DNA of 64,000 nucleotides from contig NC_134934.1 in NCBI RefSeq assembly GCF_051020765.1, positions 6,834,001 through 6,898,000 on the forward strand, read 5' to 3'. How positions within the stretch are numbered: the first letter of the stretch is position 1; every line of letters starts with the position of its first letter. Origin of the DNA: Lasioglossum baleicum. Its lineage: Eukaryota > Arthropoda > Insecta > Hymenoptera > Halictidae. Position numbers and translations under genes: made by a program. The notes under the pieces were generated by a model. It was not told where the DNA came from. It ran no database searches and saw only the letters and a program-made list of their open reading frames with translations. Positions 1 to 12,685 of this stretch are shown here, one piece after another.

Positions 1-2633
1 TACGTGTTTGTGGATAATTGAAGTTAAATATATACAGTTCATCTACAAACATATAAATTTGCGGAAATGTGCACAGTCATCGTATAATTTAACGTAACAA
101 GACATGTGAGATTAAAACGTCTTCACTTGCACACAATGCGAAAATGATTTGAATAGCTTTACTGTTTGGAACATACAAATTACTCGTGTGCAAGGACGAT
201 AAATTTTACCATGACAATAGATGCATAACGAGCAAGAAGATTGATTTGCTTGGAATTTTGGCTTGCACCACTTTCATAATTGCTGGCAATCGTGTATGTC
301 GCAGTATCTTCCTTGTTGCGAGATTGGCTCGAGATTTTGCGGCGCGAACAATTGCCGCGAAAAGACGCGCGGGAAGATGATCTCGATGGTCGACGAGTAT
401 CGGGTCTCGACAGTCTCGACCGACGTAGAGTGACAGATAAGAGGAAAACTGGAGATTGAACAAGGTCGTGCATTGACCTTCCTCAAGATAAAGACGCGAA
501 TAATAAGCATTCATACCAGCTCGTTTTTTTATCTGCGACACGCCAAGTATATTAATAGACGCTGGCATTTTTATCTGCGAGGGAGTTAATGGAAAATTAT
601 GCGTGTCGGAGAGAGCCCCCTGCGTGTTCTGAAATATCTGAAATATTCCGAGATTTCATTCAATTCTTTCTCATTGCTGTTTCCTGAATAAAATATTCCG
701 GACGATGAGGCAAAGTTCACTGGTACAGGAAATTCTAGGGAATAATTCCCAGATTAATGAAAATGCTTGTCTGTGATGATCGAGGAAAGATTCGAGAAAA
801 TATAAACTCAAGATAGAGCAATCTATATCAATGACAACGAGGAACAGGGAAAGGTGAGACCGGAAACGAAGACGTATCTTTATATCCCTAGATTAATTAA
901 ATCGCTTGCGTTCATTGTCTAATCCATAAATATGGCAGACAACAGGAAACTTCAGAGGAAGTAGAAATTCTACATGAAGCAATCGGTGACAAAATACATA
1001 ATTACAGATCGCTACCAACAAAGAATAGGGAAAAGAGTCAGCAGAAACGCAAAAGTGCCTTTATCTCCCGAGATTCACCGAAGTCCTTTTCTGTGATGTC
1101 TCGAATATAAAATACGATATCAAATACGTCTAGAAATAGAGCAACCGTAGGAGATGTTATCTTTATTTATCAAATATCTCTTCCTTGATGTCTCTCAGAA
1201 ATGCGACAGCCGACAGGACATTCTGGGAAAAATAAATGATATAACACAGGATATAAACCAACCACTAGTGCGACATGTCTTAATCTGCCTAGACACGACG
1301 GTTGACACCGAAATATACGATTTTCGCGTGATCGATATAGGTTATCAGCGATGCTTTCCAATTCATAAATAATGTCGCATGGCAGCCACGTTAATTCCGA
1401 TACAAGTGAACGGGGGACAAGTGCAGCCTGCGGATCGTAAATGTGGCACCGTGGGATGGGGCAAAACGGTACCATCTTGACAGATCGTCGCGACGTGCGT
1501 CAACAATTTTCAACATCAACTTCCAATTACCTCCGGTTCCAAGAAGCTTCTTCCTACTTCTCACGTTTTAGAGATACTTCACATTTTGTTCTAGTACTTC
1601 TTTGCACATTTGAACACACCTGAAAAAGGACGTTTGCTCAACAATCTCTCATAAAAACATTTTTTACTTAAAACAAGTTATTTAGACCCATCTGGTAGAT
1701 CCAGAGTTAATTTTGTTCATTGGATCGATCCATCGAAAGTTGGCAAACACTTTTTTTCCGGTGCGCTGCGATCGAGAGCGTTTCAGGAAATAAAGAGAAG
1801 AAAAAACGATGCATAATTCATGGGATGCAAGGAGATCGCCGTGCGACAACGAGGGCGTTCAGTATTCAAGAAAGTCTTCCTGGCCGATCTAAAAATAATT
1901 CGCAGACGAAGAACTGTCTCTGCTTATTGTCCGTCGTTATTTGAACGAGTCGACAACTCGGAAAATTTCGCTACGTCCACGCAACTCGCGTAGGAGAGAA
2001 AGGAATAGCTTCGGGTGCAATCGCTCCGAAATCATCGATCATCGCACGGACGAGAAAAGGGAGGATAAATTCGCGATCTTTCAAGCAATTCCTCCTCGGT
2101 TTTGTAGCGTTCTAACCATTCGAGTGCTCGCAATCCTCCGAATTTTTAAGCTACATTTAATACCTCCGTCATTCGGCTAACAAAGAGATTTTATCTGACT
2201 TCTGTTGAATGACGGCAACGTATCGCATAATCGTCGTATTATCCTCGCCGTAACCTTAGTTTCGATAGCAACTCATTTTACCGTTGAATCACGAATTGAT
2301 AAACAGTAATAAAATTCGTTGACGTAAGCAGATCTGTGGTTGATGTTTCTGTGGGCGAACCTCTCGTGGAAAAGTCGTCTACACGTTAAAAATATGTACT
2401 TTTTAGAAGCATTATTAATAAACAGAGGATTTTACGCGTTCCAGGGTTGGCGCAACTGCGTCAAACACGGCAGAACTAAAACTTTTAACAAGGATTAACA
2501 AAGTACCCGTTGTATTTCCGGCTCGGCGCACTCCTCGACTTACTCCGATTTTTCATCGGATCCCTGCTTTACAAAGTAATCTGTACGAAAATGAACACGT
2601 AACTCCAATTAAACGGAATTTCATCCATGCAAT
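1..2633. other. No gene recognised
   Basis: AT-rich DNA. Short ORFs on both strands around 180-570, 1,154-1,475 and 1,720-2,180 have no family resemblance and no splice support. Confidence 0.6.
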
Positions 2634-3082
2634 CAGTAAAATAAGTCTCCACACACCCTTTAAAACAGAATAACTTTTTTATAATTATACCAAACGACCT
2701 GATGTTTTGTAAGCAATTAAAAGCATTGGTTTACTGCGAATGATGTGCAAAAGATATTTTCTAAAAATTACAAAAGGCACTTTTTAATAGTTTTTTATTT
2801 GGGCCCTTAATAAAAATGTAAAATATATGTTTTGTAGTGAAAATTTCATCGATATCGATTGACAAATACACAGATTTAACATAGATCTACAAAACATATA
2901 TTTTAAATTTTCATTAGGGACCTAAATAAAAAAGTCTGATCAATTGCAATTTTTGGAAAATCTATTTTGCACATCATCTGGTGAACCAATGCTTCCAATT
3001 GCTTACAAATGATCAGATCGTTTGGTACAATTATAAAAAACGTTGTTCTGTTTGAAAGGGTGTACGGAGACTTATTTTACTG
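2634..3082. mobile_element. Foldback element, about 450 bp
   Basis: The ends are CAGTAAAATAAGTCTCC and an inverted copy. The arms are about 200 bp each (paired parts include CCAAACGA, GATGATGTGCAAAA and ATATATGTTTTGTAG). Inner arm sequence resembles 44,536-45,219. No transposase frame. Confidence 0.75.
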
Positions 3083-6000
3083 AGTGTAGGTAACGACAAT
3101 GTTCATCCTACAGTTATTTTTTCAACAGTTCATTGTGGAATATAACGCCGGCTCGTTAGCATGAGGCTGATGATTCGATGCATTTTTATGCAGTTCTGTG
3201 ACTGTGCATAATTTTTATACACATTATTAGTTTTCATTAAACGCAACACTTTCCTTCATTTCATTCCTATACTTCTTCAGTGCACGATTTCGTCTCACAA
3301 AAATAATTCCCATCCGCACAGATTAAACGAATTTACACACAAGAATCAACTGAAAATATTTCTTTTGTCAAAATGCGACATTAAAAGTCAACTAAAAATT
3401 ATGTTGGAGGTATATGTTCGTAATCAAAAAGTCGGCATTGTAACATTTTATCGATGAAAATAACGATGTCTCAATGGAATAAAGGATTTCTTGCATTTCA
3501 GTTGAAACGTTTGAACTATGCAGATGCAGTTTAAACGTGGAGCCAGCTGGTATGCAAGAACGAAGCGTTATAAAAGCGTAGAAGCCCCGCGGATTGCGTT
3601 TTCCAGGAGCCGACTCTCGATCAACCGGTGCACAATCGACTGGCACCGATATACATACATACATATGTACACAGGCCTCTTATCGTTTCGGAACCGTTTA
3701 TGTTGGATTTTCCACCGTGTGCATCGTAATTCCATTCCGGGTCGGCATCAACCTCCCGCAATGCAATCGCATACAGACGGAATCTTGTTCTGCGGCCTGG
3801 GATACCGCGGGGTATGGATTTAACGTTGCTTATAGCTTCTTTTACGAGTGGCAACACGCCGAGGAAATGATTGTAAAAAGGCACAGTCACTCGTTTATGC
3901 GCATACTTCAACGCGATTCCTAAATACTTTATCTCTGCCTTGCAAATTCTTAATTCCGACTTAAAATTTAAGGTTCTCGACATTCTGACGTAGATTTTGT
4001 GCGACACAATGAACCGGGAATGCGTCACAGTCTTCCGGGAATAAATTTTCCATCGTGTAGTCAATTTAAAATTTGAAGCGTTTAAAGATTTGTATAAAAG
4101 GTGAAGTAGCGATTGTGATAGTCTTCCGTGAATAAATTCGTCATCGTGGAATTAATTGAATTTTTGAATTAGCGAATGTGATACTCTCCTATGAATAAAT
4201 CTGTCAAAATAAATTTTTCAATAATAGTTACGAGTTAAAAATCGAATTCAATATCGGCAGACGTTTCTTGATCGACTCCTGCGATTCTAACAAAATCATT
4301 GTATGGACAATTAATCTTTATCGATCCCTCCTCACTCTGTTGAGCTTGCTCGTCCTTTAAATAAAATTGATTATTCTGCACAGTTTAAATATAACGCTGC
4401 AGCGATATCGATTAACAACTCCTAACATATGTGAAAATAGATCCAACTATTTTTAGATTTTATTCAATTGAGTCGTAAAATAGTTTTAAATTTTTCTCGC
4501 GATGTGCATGTGCATGTAGAAACGCATACCAACCAAAACGATCCAATTGTTCGACTCATAAACTGGTCCAAACAAAATACATTATATTAAACATCAAACC
4601 AACGCCCAGTTTTTGAATTAGTCAACACGCGCCATTAAAACAGCCACTAATTAATCGGATATCAGTATTACTCAACGAAAAAAATGAACTGTATAAACAC
4701 CGCCCGATAAACGCAAAATTCATCGGTCCGGTAAAACGACTAACGAGCTATGAAACACGAGCATGATCGCCTGGAAAGCCGCGCAAAATTATTACGGGCG
4801 AATAGCAAAAATTATTCGCCACGGTGGACAGAATGTAATGATAAAGCAATCAGTGGGCTCTCGTTCGCTATCGGCGATCAAAGACGTTTCTTGTTTCCTG
4901 TTCGTTGCCTTTCACGCATTTAGAGTGACGCGGGCTAAGCGCAGAGTCGCCAGATCAGTGGAATTGACTCGAATTGAGGGGAAAAAATTACCCCCTCTCT
5001 GCCAACACCGAATTAGTCACGTGATATTGTGACACATGCACGATAGAGATGGAACGCGTCACGTGACCGAGCTGTGGGGGAAGCGTGGGGAAATAGCGTC
5101 GTAGAAGGGGAAGGTAGAGTGGGGATACAAGTGTTAATCTGGCAACTCTGGCTAAACGAGATAAGCCGAAATTCTGATAACGAAACCGCCTGCAAATAGA
5201 TCGAGAGGCATTCGATAAAACGATACGATCTCGGTATAATCGTTGCATGAATGGTTCCATGTAAAACAGATAATTATTTCCGGAGTACGGACTGCGTTGA
5301 AGTTGTTCGCATACTTTTATGCGAAATGAGTTGAAAGGATGACTGCAGCGACAATTACAACTAATCAGCACGCCGAAATTCTGGACTCGAACGCTCTACT
5401 AAAGTTCTTGCGCGAGTTGTCGCAGGACGAAGTTATTTTAATCGTTGCAAGTTTTTTTAGACAATTATCGTGTACTTAAGAAAAAGATTGACTACGGTTG
5501 AATAAAGTTTGCAATGTTTTTAATTTCTAAAGAGTTCCGAAGGTAGCGATGTTCTTACAGATAATTATTATGTTCCTTGAAAAAGGAACAAATCAATTGT
5601 GTTTTATGTAGTACACTGTAGCAATTCTTTTAATTTGAGAAGGGTTCTGATGGATGAGAAACGAAATTGTATTGGTTTCGTCGATTTTTCCACTAAGTGT
5701 CTGAGTTTTATTCTGTGGATCAAGGGTGTTGAGAAGATTGGCAGTGGTTGCTCCAGATACTGCAGATCATGGTTGCGCAGAAGACAACCTGGTAGAAATT
5801 CAGATGTGAGAAATTCCCAAACATCCACCGGAGACTTTCACCTTCGACAACTCTTTAACCTTCCTCCACGCTACATCAAAGCACATCGATTGGACTACTT
5901 TCATCGCGCACTTGAGGCTGAGTATATCGAGACCTCGAGGACTTGAAGAGAAATGATTTTCTTTTATGTTCTTCGACTGAGCCGCAATAGAATTCTGCGG

Positions 6001-6136
6001 AATTCTATTATTTTTCAAGCGTTCATCTTGCACTCAATCTCCCAATCAGTATACGTATTCAAAATATATCCTAATTTCATCAATTCATATCCTCGCTGAA
6101 TAAACTGTCCCTCAAAATATCGACACAATTTATTAC
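3083..6136. other. No gene recognised; E-box pair only
   Basis: Overlapping ORFs on both strands at 3,594-4,064 match nothing I know. At 5,604-6,033 two minus-strand frames could be a very decayed transposase, but I see no catalytic motif. A perfect palindrome with EcoRI-type core lies near 5,988-6,009. Confidence 0.5.
5016..5067. promoter_or_regulatory. Pair of GTCACGTGA(T/C) E-box palindromes
   Basis: GTCACGTGAT at 5,016-5,025 and GTCACGTGAC at 5,058-5,067 are 42 bp apart. GTCACGTGAC equals the CLEAR-type site bound by TFEB/MITF-family factors in animals. No gene start is recognised nearby, so activity is inference. Confidence 0.35.
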
Positions 6137-6462
6137 CATGCTTATATTAGCTTGCCGAGTTGTTCTTGCATGCGTCAAATCTTGTAATCGAATTTTAAAC
6201 CACTTCCCGATGAGCTAGAGATTTGAAACTTTAAACATAGCTCAGAACCAGAGTCGCCAGAAAGTGACCAAACCAGCACTCGAGGGGAATACATGGAAAA
6301 GGAGAAAATAATTTTTTTAGACATTAGTGACTATAAATAAAAGCGTGGGGCGCCCACGAAGATTACGTCAATATAGGTTCGCGCTCCACGCTTTTATTTA
6401 TAGTCACTAATGTCTAAAAAAATTATTTTCTCCTTTTCAGTGGATTTTAATATAAGCGTGGT
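6137..6462. mobile_element. Foldback element, copy A
   Basis: The unique part 6,137-6,250 and the palindrome (arms 6,297-6,353 and 6,382-6,438) match 54,551-55,004 in the opposite orientation. The loop is about 28 bp. The first palindrome arm lacks its outermost part, so the copy is slightly truncated. Confidence 0.75.
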
Positions 6463-8798
6463 TTTTAAAAAGTTTTTTAGATATTTTTTTTATAATGTTA
6501 GGTTCAAAGGAGAACTTGCTGTTTTAAAATTATGTTGGAAACTAACAAGGACAAACAGATGTGTAATTCTTTTCTAGTATATCCAAGGGAGGATGGCTCT
6601 GCCCGCTGACCTCGAACAACCAATGAAGACGGCGGATTTCATGCATTCATAACAAAAATTAGTATAGACTGAACGCCAAAAGAATAAAAATGTCGATTAT
6701 AAGAATAGAGTCGCATTATTTTCAAACTCTTGATCTAGTTACAAGAAATTAATTGTAGAAACAACGTAGCCACAACGTAGAAAATTGTTGTTTTGCATAA
6801 AAGTCCGCAGTCCGCCATTCCGAAGGTTGTGCATCAGGGTCTGGAAAACTAGTTCCGCGGACAGCTGACGGAACAGCGAAACGTGCAATCGGAAAATATT
6901 AATTGCAACGAACTGGTTCCGAGGTATGAATCAATACGCGTGTCCCTCGCGTATGCACGCACTTGAAACGGTCCCCGGTGCACGTTATGATCGCCGGCGC
7001 GGCGTTTCGTAACAGTGACCAATAATGTCGGCCAAGGTACTTACTCTCCGGGGAACGTTGATTTAGAGATCGATTTTACCACCGGTGCTAAGTAACTTCG
7101 GATTACCATAAATGAGAAATATACGCGAGAGAGAGAGAGAGAGAGAGGCAGATAGAAAGCGGGGGTGACGACGATAGTTCCACTCGAACCGTTATGCCTA
7201 ATCCGATCGGAGAAGGGGAAAAGCTTTTTCCCCTAAATGGATACGCGAGAATACATCCGAGGGCAACTGGGTGGCCTTGAGATTTCAACAAGTGCATCAG
7301 GACAGATCGTGGACGGATTCTTTCAATGGCGGATGACACTGTGAGCGCCTCTGATTAGGTTTATAGTGATTAACAACTGTCAGGCTGCGAGCTTGCACAC
7401 AAAGTTCAGATTTTCATTGAGGTACGAACAAGAGTGTGGTATTGTTGACTATCAATAGACTGCGGTTTTTTATGCATTTATCAAGAAATTGGCTGGGTGA
7501 GATGTAAAACAGAAACAGATCAGAGAAGTCTAAGAATATTGTTACGATGTTTTTTCAATGTAAAAAATCTATTAAGCGATGGAAACAATTTTTATTTAAC
7601 TCCTGCTGCCCACAGTCGTTGCAAAACATTTCTATTTCGCCTAATGATCCGCAGTCTACTTATAAACGTGAAGGACAAAATGAAGTTCGGTCAAGTTCCA
7701 ACAAAATTGTACTTAGTTCTTTGCGCTATAACAACTGCATTGTTTTGTTGCATACGATACAAGGAGAACAAGAGTTCATTCCAGCCCTCCATGAATTTTA
7801 TCCTCGCCAAAAAACAACAAGTTTGCTCGTAAATCCTGTGGGTCCAATCATAAACATAGAAGGATAAAAATTTCTTAGAAATGTTTCTAGTAATATTCCT
7901 AAAAAAGTCCGTCCCTCTCAGACAGTCTCCTTTCAATCGGACTGTCATAAAAACTGGTCGCAGCCAATTTAGAAAGTTGGCAAGTTAAAATTAGAGTAAG
8001 GACGCGACCGGGTAAGGTTGAAGCGGACCTGTCGCTCTCGTTGCGCATGCATCAGAAATGCATAAAAATCCGCAGTCTCGGTGCATACATACTGGCATAA
8101 GGTCGGCATAACTGTGACATTTTGGAGCACGCAACGTTGTGCGACAACTCGTAAGTCTGCCGTGGCTGGGAATCTATCCTATCTTGCGCGATGCAATGGA
8201 CGGCCACGCGAAACTATGCAACATTATGCAACGCCATGCAATAGCGTGCAATCGTGAAAGGGTTTGGTTGACAGGCGTGTGCTGCACGCGTCCTATCGTG
8301 ACTCGTGAACCGCTTTCTTTTTCACCGATTATCTTTCTCTGACGCGTCGCGAACCCACAAACGCGTATTCCCGTCGCTGCCTCATGATTTATGAACGAGG
8401 ACGATCGATAGATCTGTCGGGGTGTTTATCATCGAGCGAAGACGCTCCGAATTTATCTTCTCCCCCTTTTCGCCAAGCTGTTAGTATAGTAATCTATCGG
8501 CGGAAGTCGATAACTGGCGGCCCTTGTATTTTACTCTTCGAGTCTTGGACAAAACAAATTGCGATTTTTTTTAAATTTATTTATTAAGGTCGCGTCAACA
8601 GCTAGGTTATTAGCGACCACGACGGACTGATACACTTTAGAGCAGTGAATTACATACATGTATAGTGTAGTGTGAAAGGCTTAATTTTCCTACTTATCGG
8701 TTGAAATATGTGGTAAGGTTAGATGTTGTTATATAAATGAGTACCTTTTAAGAAGGTAAGAACATTAATAACGTTTTTTTCTGAATTTCAAAGCATTC
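6463..8798. other. No gene recognised; several copies of the dispersed motif
   Basis: It holds five copies of the TAGACTGCGGAT motif (6,628 and 7,456 forward; 6,792, 7,640 and 8,057 reverse) and a short GA repeat at 7,127-7,147. Confidence 0.55.
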
Positions 8799-8806
8799 AT
8801 TTAGAC

Positions 8807-9345
8807 CAGTGGTTCTTAAACTGTGGCCCGCGAATCATTTTTGACATCATTAGATATTTTTGCTAAAAAGAAAGATTATTCGTCATAATAGGACGATCGA
8901 ACTTAAGCAAACAAGACCTGAACAATCTTATTTGAGAACTCTTAACTGATTGTATTCTCTGTTGGAGGTTCGCCGAAATTCTTTAGTAACAGTATTCAAC
9001 ATTTTGCTACATTTCTACACACTAGAAAGATCAATTTTGCACCCCCAACTTTAAGGACGGCTCGCACACCTCTTCAACAAGGACGATTGCCAATGAGCTA
9101 CATATTTTTCGAAGAACTATCTCTCGCATCAATTTTATCAAGATCGATGTGTCTAACTAGTAAGACTCAATTTTTCTTTCAACAGATATTTTTGCTGAAA
9201 CAAAAAGATTATTCAAATCATTTTCATGAACAAAATGTTTCATGTTTCAAATTAAGTCTCAAGAACTACGTAAAATGACTAGGGTTGGAGTGGGCTCCGC
9301 AAAAAAAGGGGGCGGCCCCGAACTACATAAGTTTAAGAACTACTG
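8807..9345. mobile_element. hAT-type element, non-autonomous, with 8-bp target duplication
   Basis: The ends CAGTGGTTCTTAAACT and CAGTAGTTCTTAAACT (inverted) are flanked by ATTTAGAC at 8,799-8,806 and 9,346-9,353. CAGTGGTTCT-type ends are typical of hAT elements. It is 539 bp and has no transposase. The inner 290 bp recur at 12,108-12,685. Confidence 0.88.
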
Positions 9346-9353
9346 ATTTAGAC

Positions 9354-11422
9354 TATGTTCTAAGTAAGTTGATCGATGTGTTTGAAAGGTTGGACAAGTA
9401 TCACATGTTCGATGCATAATAGGACATTGGAAGATTCACAAACTGTTGAGATTGCGATTTGAACGAGGCGAAACGAATATACCATCGGAATGTCTCGAGA
9501 ACCGAGCTATAGACGACTCCGAGTTTTTACGAAAAGTACAAACTTAGCCAAGGCCCTTAGCCGAACCAAATAGATCGCATGGGTTCCGCCGAGTTACCTT
9601 GTATCGGAGATTTATAAATAGTGCTTTGGAAAGGATTGGAGAGGCAGAGGATGTGTAAACCCAGACACAAAAAATAACTTCGGCGACAGTGTCTCGGTTC
9701 TTCGCTTGAAAAATTCTAAATGACGGGGCACGCTTCGTTGAACAGCTCCAACCTCGTCAATCAATTTATAAAGCCACGATTATATATATATCTTCGCTCT
9801 ACCAAGAAATGTAAAACAATTCACAACACAATGTAAAACACTTAATAAGAGTATCAGTCTTGAAAAAACGGGTCTCTCGAAAACAAAACTCTTATTAAAA
9901 AACTACATAATACATCTCCATCAACTTCAGAACAATCGATATCCCGACAAACGTTTAAAAAAAACATTTAACAAACCTTCAACTCTAAATCGACCACCAG
10001 AAACGACACCGCCCACGTCGAATCGTTCAAAGGAGCGAAACGCAGCGAAGGAAAAAAAACTTGATCAAAAATTGCAATTCAAAACGAAAGCTATTACTTC
10101 CACGTTCGAGCGGGTTCCAGCGAGCATCGTCGAGATCAAACGACCCGTGGGATGTTAAAATCCTCTCTCGATCGAACCACGTAGCTACGCGCAGGGAGCT
10201 CCGGATGACGTCACCGGCTCTTTCGGGGATGCGAGGGTGGAGCGTGACGCTGTAACGATGACGTAGAACGCGGCTCGTGACATCATAGAGCTGAGGTGGG
10301 TGGCGCGTGGGAGTACGTTCACCCCGATCACGCGAACGCAGACAGTTCGTGGGGGTGGATTGGTGGGGATGAAAGTCGATGGAAGCTTGCGGGGGATGAA
10401 GTTTGGCCGGCAACCCCATTTTTTCACTGTTCCTGCGCATTCAGTAACGCACCCCCGCATTTAACTCCTCCGGACGACAAGAAAGAAAGCCGAACAAGTC
10501 TTGGGCCGACGAACTGCGGCTGTTAGGCTCTGTTCACAGCAAACTGAGCCTTTCGTCGCTTCAAGATGTAGTCCGCTACGAAATATTGGTCAATATTCAC
10601 AGGCGAACAATAAATGTAATATTCCTCCTTCTTCTTTAAAAAATTATGAACGACAAAGAAATTTATCAAGTAACTAACGATCGTTAATGATAACGGTGGT
10701 TGGAATAAAATTCATTCGTGCAGCAGAATTTCCTTTAAACTCCAAACAATAAAATAATTTTAAAAAAATAAACTAACATATGATTATTTCAAGTGACACG
10801 TAGCCAAACAGAATAATATATTATCTTAACGATTATGTTTCAAATAATTTATTTCGATAATGCCGAAGTCCGGGACAGGCACGGTAACTCGATAATGATT
10901 TTCGCAACAGGAACTGTGTACGAGCTCCATTCACCAGGCAAAGAAAGTTGTTGTAAGTTCGCTGGGCGACACTAGAGGTAAAGGAGTCTCGCGGAGACCG
11001 CGAATGGTCTCAGGTGGTCTCGTAAAATCGATACCGTGTAAGTAGGACAGTGGGTTATTCGGCGAACGATGATAAGAGGCAACCTCGAATCAAGGATCGC
11101 GGCCGATAATGGCTAAGAACGTTGCGAAAGAAGAGCAGGAATAACTCTCAGGGGAGGCGCGTCCCAGAATAAAACGGCCGTGGACTCGGAGAACAAGGGA
11201 ACCTCGCGGAAACGCGCCCACTTGGGACAAAGGGAGATAAATCGCGCGGAAATTAAAACTTTCCCAGTTGCGCGACGTGATTTCGAACCGAACCACTTCT
11301 CTGTTCCTCGCGGAGCACTCGACCGATCGGGACTGGAACAGAATGGCACCCCCAAATTGACTGTGAATGTCCACTCTTTAAATACCACCACATCAATGTA
11401 CAGGGTGAACCACGAATCGTGA
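9354..11422. other. No gene recognised; CRE cluster
   Basis: GC-rich islands at 10,000-10,530 and 11,000-11,400 give overlapping ORFs in several frames, none of a known family. Confidence 0.5.
10206..10285. promoter_or_regulatory. Cluster of CRE-like sites
   Basis: A perfect TGACGTCA at 10,206-10,213 is followed by TGACGC (10,243), TGACGTAG (10,259) and TGACATCA (10,278-10,285) within 80 bp of unusually GC-rich sequence. These are CREB/ATF-type sites. No recognisable gene start adjoins them. Confidence 0.35.
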
Positions 11423-11666
11423 CCAGTAGAGGTTACTCTGTTATTAGAACTCCGAACGAAAATGTTTTTATCACATATAGCATGGTTTCAAGAGAGCTTT
11501 CATGTGATTATAGCAAATTTCTTTGATGTTATGACACTTATCGAGTTCGCCTTGAAATCCTCTAACAAGTAGGCGTAAAAAAATTATAGGTGACCGTGAA
11601 AAATCATGCTATATCTGATAAAAGCATTTTCGATCGAATTGCTAATAACAGAGTAATCTCTACTGG
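11423..11666. mobile_element. Foldback MITE, 244 bp
   Basis: CCAGTAGAGGTTACTCTGTT on the left is mirrored by the right end. The arms run about 65 bp (the CGAAAATG, TTTTATCA and ATATAGCATG parts pair), with a loop of about 110 bp. No coding frame. Confidence 0.7.
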
Positions 11667-12107
11667 CATATCTTCAAGATGAACATTTTGAGAAGAATTT
11701 TAAATACTGAGTGTTTCAAATTGCTTACACACTTGGTTACCAGCACGAGGGTTTGATAAGGGTTGAAAGATTTTGTAAAATCATTCTGAGGGCGCATTGG
11801 TCATCTCGAAGAGGCCCATCATCGTCGCCATTACGTCGGCGAACAGAACACGTTGCCAGATTCGAGACCGGCCAGTTCTGGCATGCATTATACTCCGAAA
11901 TCGAATTAACCCACCCCAAATTCGACGGGTAACGGTATTAACGAGCTCCCTGGGGGAATCGAACTTGACGGGGACCTCGCAGACATGGTCGATCGTTGTG
12001 CAAGGTCAGTGACACCGGTCGTCCACCCGTGTTGCGCCGTCGAATATCTTTTCCATCGAACCGGGGGTTGAACGGTCGATGTACTTCGTGCATAAAACCG
12101 GCCTCGA

Positions 12108-12685
12108 TACGATCGAACTTAAGCAAACAAGACCTGAACAATCTTATTCGGGAACTCTTAACTAATTGTATTCTCTGTTGGAGGTTCGTCGAAATTCTTT
12201 AGTAACAGTATTCAACATTTTGCTACATTTCTACACACTAGAAAGATCAATTTTACACCCCCAACTTTAAGGACGGCTCGCGCACCCCTTCAACAAGGAC
12301 GATTGCCAATGAGTTAGATATGTTTCGAAGAACTAGCCAACAACCGTAGTCCCGTTGAAAGCACCGGTTCTCGTTTGATCACCGAAGTTAAACAACGTGG
12401 AACGTGACCGGCACTAGGATGGGTGACCGTCTGGTCAAAAACCGGAAAGTGACCCACCCGGGGTGTTTTTCACGTGTTGTTGGCAAAAGGTGGTTCGGAA
12501 CCCACCATAAACAGTAGGTCCCGCTGAAAAGGCGATGGTGAGAGTGGAAAAAGGAGAGGATTGGTAAATGAATTTGAAACCCTGAGGGGACCAAATATCA
12601 TGTCCATACCATGTTTCGAAGAACTATCTCTCGCATCAATTTTATCAAGATCTATGTGTCTAACTAGTAAGTTTCAATTTTTCTT
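12108..12685. mobile_element. Partial second copy of the 8.8-kb hAT element, split by a SINE
   Basis: 12,108-12,335 and 12,627-12,685 align with 8,894-9,180 of the hAT element at about 95 percent by eye. Both hAT termini are missing. The alignment is interrupted exactly by the 5S-derived SINE. Confidence 0.8.
12336..12610 (+). mobile_element. 5S-rRNA-derived SINE with 16-bp target duplication
   Basis: The first 149 bp (12,336-12,484) resemble 5S rRNA: start GCCAACAACCGTAG, middle GGTTCTCGTTTGATCACCGA, the internal-promoter stretch GAAGTTAAACAACGTGG, the C-box-like GGATGGGTGACCG, and end CGTGTTGTTGGC. An extra stretch of about 30 bp sits before the 3' end. A tail of about 126 bp follows, opening with the hairpin GGTGGTTCGGAACCCACC. 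Identical duplications ATGTTTCGAAGAACTA flank it (12,320-12,335 and 12,611-12,626), which shows insertion by retrotransposition. It is therefore a mobile copy and not a 5S gene. Confidence 0.85.

Noticed and set aside
3594..4064. ORFs of 109 codons (plus) and 147 codons (minus)
   Set aside because: They overlap on opposite strands, with no motif, splice support or neighbours.
5604..6033. Decayed pogo/Tigger-type transposase on the minus strand
   Set aside because: A vague likeness to a C-terminal DDE region, but no catalytic residues, terminal repeats or target duplication can be shown.
12336..12484. Functional 5S rRNA gene
   Set aside because: It is diverged, has an insertion of about 30 bp, lacks a clean T-run end, and sits in a retro-insertion with target duplications.
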